A stretch of 64,000 nucleotides of DNA. It comes from Theobroma cacao (Eukaryota > Streptophyta > Magnoliopsida > Malvales > Malvaceae). Of this stretch, positions 59,371 to 64,000 are shown piece after piece. Below the pieces are notes generated by a model that made no database searches, was not told where the DNA came from, and was given only the letters and a program-made list of their open reading frames with translations. The DNA lies in assembly GCF_000208745.1 (NCBI RefSeq), contig NC_030851.1, forward strand, positions 27,475,462 through 27,539,461, read 5' to 3'. The stretch's first letter is position 1. Every line of letters begins with the position of its first letter. The position numbers and the translations under genes were made by a program.

Positions 59371-59911
59371 TGTAATACCCCGTACTTTGATAAGGTAGCT
59401 AATAAAGCTTATCGGATGCCAATTGAGGTTTATTAGAGTGTTTAAAAGTGATTAAAGGTGAAAGGAATAGTTTGGAGAAAATATTCTGCACGTGAAGAAA
59501 TAATAATAAAATAATAATATTTTTGTCAAGGAAGAATAAGCGATATAAAAAGTGATTTGGAAGTGAATCGAGGCATAATAAGACATTTTTGGTGCTAAGG
59601 AAACAAATGAGAAATTTTGGAATAAAATAATATTTTATTAATAAAATATTATTAAATTATTAATATTTTATTCAATGTCGAAATTTTCCATGAAGAAGGA
59701 GTATATGGTCAATCTAAGTGGGGGAGAAAAAGAACGAGTAAATTTCAGAGCAAAATGACATTAATGGGGCTCGCATGTTCTTATTAAATAAAGCTAGCGC
59801 GGGTAAGTAAATATTTTAAATATTATGGGGGCACTGTGTTGGAGTACAAACTTTATATTTCAATTGTACATGTGTAAAAGAAGATAATAGAAGGAAATTA
59901 GAATTTAAATG
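59371..59911 (+). mobile_element. LTR 'J', 5' portion
   Basis: TGTAATACCCCGTACTTTGA starts abruptly inside the gag of I, a typical LTR start. The sequence is AT-rich and non-coding and includes a perfect 28-bp palindrome (59626-59653). It is cut by element D at 59912, so no far end or target duplication can be seen. Confidence 0.55.
59626..59653. repeat. Perfect 28-bp AT palindrome
   Basis: AATAATATTTTATT is followed directly by its exact complement AATAAAATATTATT. It lies inside LTR J. Confidence 0.85.
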
Positions 59912-62873
59912 TGTCACGACCTGGTACTCCCCTCGAGCCCGTGACAACCGCCGCGCGTCCTAATAGACATTCATTGCCCAAAATACCAACAAGAACCTCG
60001 CAAGGCTTTAATATCAGTTTTCTCACTTCCCATGTGAGTATTAGTTACTAAAATCATGTTTTAAAGTGATATGAATCAAATTCAATTCAAAAATAGTCAA
60101 AGAGAAATTTCAACTACACAGGGGTATTTTGGTCATTTTTCCTCAAAAATCTCGAAATCAGCTAAAAATATAGTATGCGAGTGGAAAACACATATTTCAT
60201 AATAAAAAATAAGTTTAGATGTCTAAAACATTTATTTAAAGTAAAACTATACCTATTTGAATATAATAAAAATATTTAATAAAATATTTTATTTTCTTAT
60301 AAAATAATATTTATAGAGTTACTGGTAAATAATTTTTATAGCGTAAAAGCTAAATAAATTCATACATACCGTAATACAGATAACCAAAGTCGAGATTTAA
60401 TTTACAGTGACACGTGGGCCCACGACGACCAAAAGTATCAAAAGAGGTAAACATACAGTTTTTGAGGATACAAGTCCAACTGTAGCCCTCAATGAAATGA
60501 GCTATCTATCGACTATCCTGAGCTTGAAATGGGTGAAAAGAAGGGTGGTGAGATTATATAATCCCAGTGAGTAAACAAATACCATCTAAAATATCTAAAG
60601 TTGAGTAAATGGAGATAGATAAAATAGATTAGCATAAAAATGATTCACAACATTTCGAACTCATTTTAATAAGATAAAATATATTCATTTCACCCAAATA
60701 AACAACGAGGCTTATGATTTCTTGAAAAGTTTGGCTCGTGCCAAAATTATTCTCATACTTAGTTGTCAGGGATACCTTGGCCGAGGGCTATCCCAACTGA
60801 GTCCGCCAAGGCTGTTAAAAAGTTATGTACGCATAAATCATGTTTTTATTTTGAAAACATAGCCGTTCCTTGGCGTTGGCTAAGTTCACCCTCACGTGGT
60901 GGTTTGGCGTGAAGTGAACCCTAAGCTTTACCCTAGGAGATATCCTACGTGCCTCTCCGTTCAAGGTAAGAATATAATGGGGTTTACCGTGCCCCTCTAA
61001 AAGGCTGGTCCACAGAAACCCCCTACTGCAATGATTAATTAATATATAATCCACCAATTCAATAAAATTTGCAATAGCATGACATGACAATTATTTTATT
61101 CACAGCTTTTCAAGGTAAACAAATAATCTGTATTTCAATACAATTGCCAACTAGCCAATCATGCCCGATTTATCATAAGCCAATCAATTTAAACAATCGA
61201 ATTGCAACAATTAACAGTCTCCATGTACTCTATTTTTCAACATCATTATTAATTTCAAAACAATTTATAAATTAATTTCATTAAAACACATTTATTCATA
61301 AAACATGAAAATTTACCTTTTTAAATCCCTTTTTCCATAGAATTCACGAAATCATTTAAAAACCACCCTAGATAATTAAAATGACAGTAAGTTTACTCAC
61401 AATGTCTAGAGTGCAGATTTTTGAAGTACTCAAACTACTGGTCCTCGGGTGCAATTCCCTTACCTTTATCGGAGTACTCACCACCTTGACACAGTACCAA
61501 AATCGAGAAACTTACTACATTGGTATTAAATCGAAATTAAACTAATTTAGACTACTAATGTATGATATGGAATGCAAAATGCATTGGTAACCAACGAAAT
61601 TCGGTATCGGCCTAATTCGTCTTATCACCCGATTAATTGGCCAATGCATCTAATTTAGCTCCAAATTGCTCTATTTCTTTTCCAATATCTTAATTCACCA
61701 AACACAAGTCAAATAACCTAAAATTTGGCAAAACTATCTTCACTTTTTCTTCTTGGAAATTTTTGGTCAATAATGGTGCATTAACACCGTGATTTTTCCT
61801 ACTATTTTTCCACACCATAATTCATCATTTTCTAACCAATTCTCTTAAAATAAAATCAAATTCATCCTCACTCAATACAAGGTAGGTTCAGCCATTGATG
61901 TGTGATGGGGAAAATGAATTCTTTTCATGTTGTTTTGTTTCTAGACATGGTAAACTAACTAAAAACACTAACATAACTTAAAATCAAATCAATCCAACAT
62001 CATTCTCTCTCCATACCCATTCGTCCAGCCATGAATTCACCATGAAAACATGAAATTTAACCATGGAAAATAAGGAGAAATGCATGGGAAAGGTAGATCA
62101 CAAGTCAAAATCAAGAAATTTTACCTTTTGTCACTTGTTTCCTTGAATTTTCACACTTTTTCTCTTGAAATTCTTCACCTAGGGTTTGTTCTTTCTTTGT
62201 TTTCCTCTTTTCCTTGCTTGGCCGAATTTTTGGAGAGAAGTGAGAGATTTATAGGCTAATTTTTAAAGGAAATAATAAAATAATCTAAGCTTGACACATG
62301 GCATGTTTCCATTGGTCTATTTTCAAATCTTTAAATATTTAAACTTTTTATCTCCATCACATATATTTTCTCACTTATCCATAACATAAAAAGTCAATGG
62401 ATGAATTCTATGAGCATGACAAGTGTTGGTGGTGTAAAATTATAATTTTGCCATTAGGGTAGGAAAATTACCATTTTACCCCTATGCTCGAAAAAATACT
62501 AGGATTACAATTTTTCACTTCTCAACCTCAAATCATACTCCAATAAGTCAAATGTGATTAAAATCTTTCAAAAAATTCCCATTTTGTCCTCGAGTGGCAA
62601 AATTACCATTTTACCCCTAAATAGTGAAATTTTCGGTTTGACTCCAAATTGATCTTCGAACTCCAAATCACCATTTTAAATCATTCATGGACTGTAAAAT
62701 TTTCAATTTCACCCTAAAATCTCTATTTGATCTAGTTCGAGGCTTAAATCAACTTTGTTGTACCTCTAGGTACAATACCGACTTTTGTAAATTTTTTGGA
62801 ACTCTCCTAGCATGCAACATGCTATCCATCACATGTATGTCATGACAAATATTTTATAAGGTCAGGCTTTACA
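59912..62873 (-). mobile_element. Element D 3' LTR (2962 bp), C/B family
   Basis: On the minus strand it starts TGTAAAGCCTGACC and ends GGTCGTGACA. It is collinear with the C and B LTRs. The left flank AAATG (59907-59911) would be one target duplication; the other lies beyond the window. Confidence 0.85.
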
Positions 62874-64000
62874 CCACATCATTTACATACTTATACTCTC
62901 TTATTATCATTTCCAATTATATGCTTAAGTTTCCTTGTACTATATATCATTGCATCACAATGTCATCTCCATTGAATTATAATCTATTATGCGTGTATGC
63001 TTTATAATCCCATTAATGCCTCAAAGATTTATCTTAACTTGATCATTGCATCATATGTAATGCCACAATTCTTAAGAGTCATCATTTTTCCTTGATTATC
63101 CTTCATGTCTTCACATTCCCTGTATCCTTCTTGCATTCTGATATTGATTCGTCACTTAAAACTCAGACTCATTTGAATCATGTATGCCTCAAGCATTTTC
63201 GAATTCCAATTTCCATAATATATTAGGAAAGTTTCATTATCTGACTTCATTATCAAGGTTAACTTCAATCATCTTTTGTTCCACTCTTTCATACGAATAT
63301 AACATCATTTTTTCTTAACCAATTTACAAATTGTACTTGAAATTACAAGACTTGAAACTAGATTCTCCTCAAGTACTTTTTAATATTCATACTCATATCA
63401 CTCTCAGCTTACAGCTTCCTTTTTATAACCACATAACTTAGTGCTTGCTTTCATGAGATCCAGGGCAGAACTTCTCTTGAGTATTTCCTTGGGGATATCT
63501 ATCTTAAACTTATGTCTCACAGCATGTGTTCACTTAACTCATGACTTAGCCGTTTGGCTCCTTAGCAAGTTTCAAAGTCACACATCTTATACTTATCTCG
63601 TATAATTAATAATTCTTTCTCAAAGGCGTTTAAATATTCTTGAAACACTTAATCACTTATTTGCTGTTTCATACTCTGAGCATATCATGTCCACAAAGGC
63701 ATGCCCAACTACTCATGCTTCAATTTATCTCCAAGGGTTTCTAGCATGTCACCTAATTTACTTGTGTTGTTACTAATCCTTTCCTTTCAACAAAATCAAA
63801 ACAAGATTAGTATATTCTCATAACAATATTCTATATAAACTCATTTGCTATATCATTATTGAAATCTTTATTCACATTTTCATCACTTGGTATTGACATC
63901 TCTTATCAATATCTCATACATTCATCTAACCTTTCACTCGCTTTCTCTTTAGTTTTTAACAAGGCTTAATCTCTTGTCTTCTTTATTTCTTAAGATTTGA
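62874..64000 (-). mobile_element. Element D interior (non-coding, runs off window)
   Basis: Read on the minus strand it aligns with the C interior from about 15806 leftward, for example 62900-63060 with 15610-15790 and 63400-63560 with 15120-15330. No ORF is visible. No polypurine tract lies next to the LTR, and about 900 bases present in C before its tract are missing, so the LTR/interior junction has a deletion. It lacks the SINE-like block of C. Confidence 0.75.

Overview
This window is plant nuclear DNA from a repeat-dense region. It is AT-rich and intergenic, and no intact host gene is visible. It consists almost entirely of LTR retrotransposons nested inside one another. The gag-pol product of the element at 23152-33727 resembles Tekay/Del-type chromovirus polyproteins that I associate with Theobroma cacao (Malvaceae). 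I therefore suggest Theobroma or a close relative, with moderate confidence and from memory only.

Layout, left to right. (1) 1-941: partial LTR H (minus), with an array of ATGTATCGATACAT-like palindromes. (2) 945-1480: relic of an RRM RNA-binding domain (minus). (3) About 1575-2205 and 52845-53635: two halves of an old Athila-like LTR, G, split by the next element. (4) 2206-52839: element F, Athila-like, minus strand, target duplication AGAAC. Its left LTR is whole (2206-3706) and its internal part (3707-6917) keeps only a gag remnant. Its right LTR (about 1.5 kb net) has been split by three separate elements. These are C (7103-19686, plus, AAATA), B (19838-38523, minus, GAGTT/AAGTT) and E (39489-52616, plus, TTTTC/CTTTC). 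C carries a solo LTR of the A family (9586-12241). B carries the Tekay-like element A (23152-33727, minus, TAATT). E is a Sirevirus-type Ty1/copia element with an extra 3' ORF, and it carries a solo LTR of the C family (47849-50833, AACCA). (5) 53636-59911: a mosaic of G internal sequence, a CACTA-like end, a Sirevirus-like LTR (K), a plus-strand Athila-like element with a broken gag (I) and the start of another LTR (J). (6) 59912-64000: element D, minus strand, same family as B and C, running off the window.

Functionally, A is the only element with a complete gag-protease-RT-RNase H-integrase-chromodomain order. It lies in one 1621-codon frame broken by five stop codons and no frameshift. 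E has gag, pol and a third ORF, all broken. C, B and D form a largely non-coding family with LTRs of about 3 kb. A shared non-coding segment occupies the place of the polymerase core, so they would have needed proteins from an autonomous relative to move.

The strongest leads are two. One is this non-autonomous family and its shared non-coding internal domain. The other is the recurrence, in several unrelated LTR families, of arrays of short self-complementary motifs, each family with its own motif. Boundaries below were set by eye from terminal TG...CA, target duplications, primer-binding sites and polypurine tracts; nothing was run computationally.
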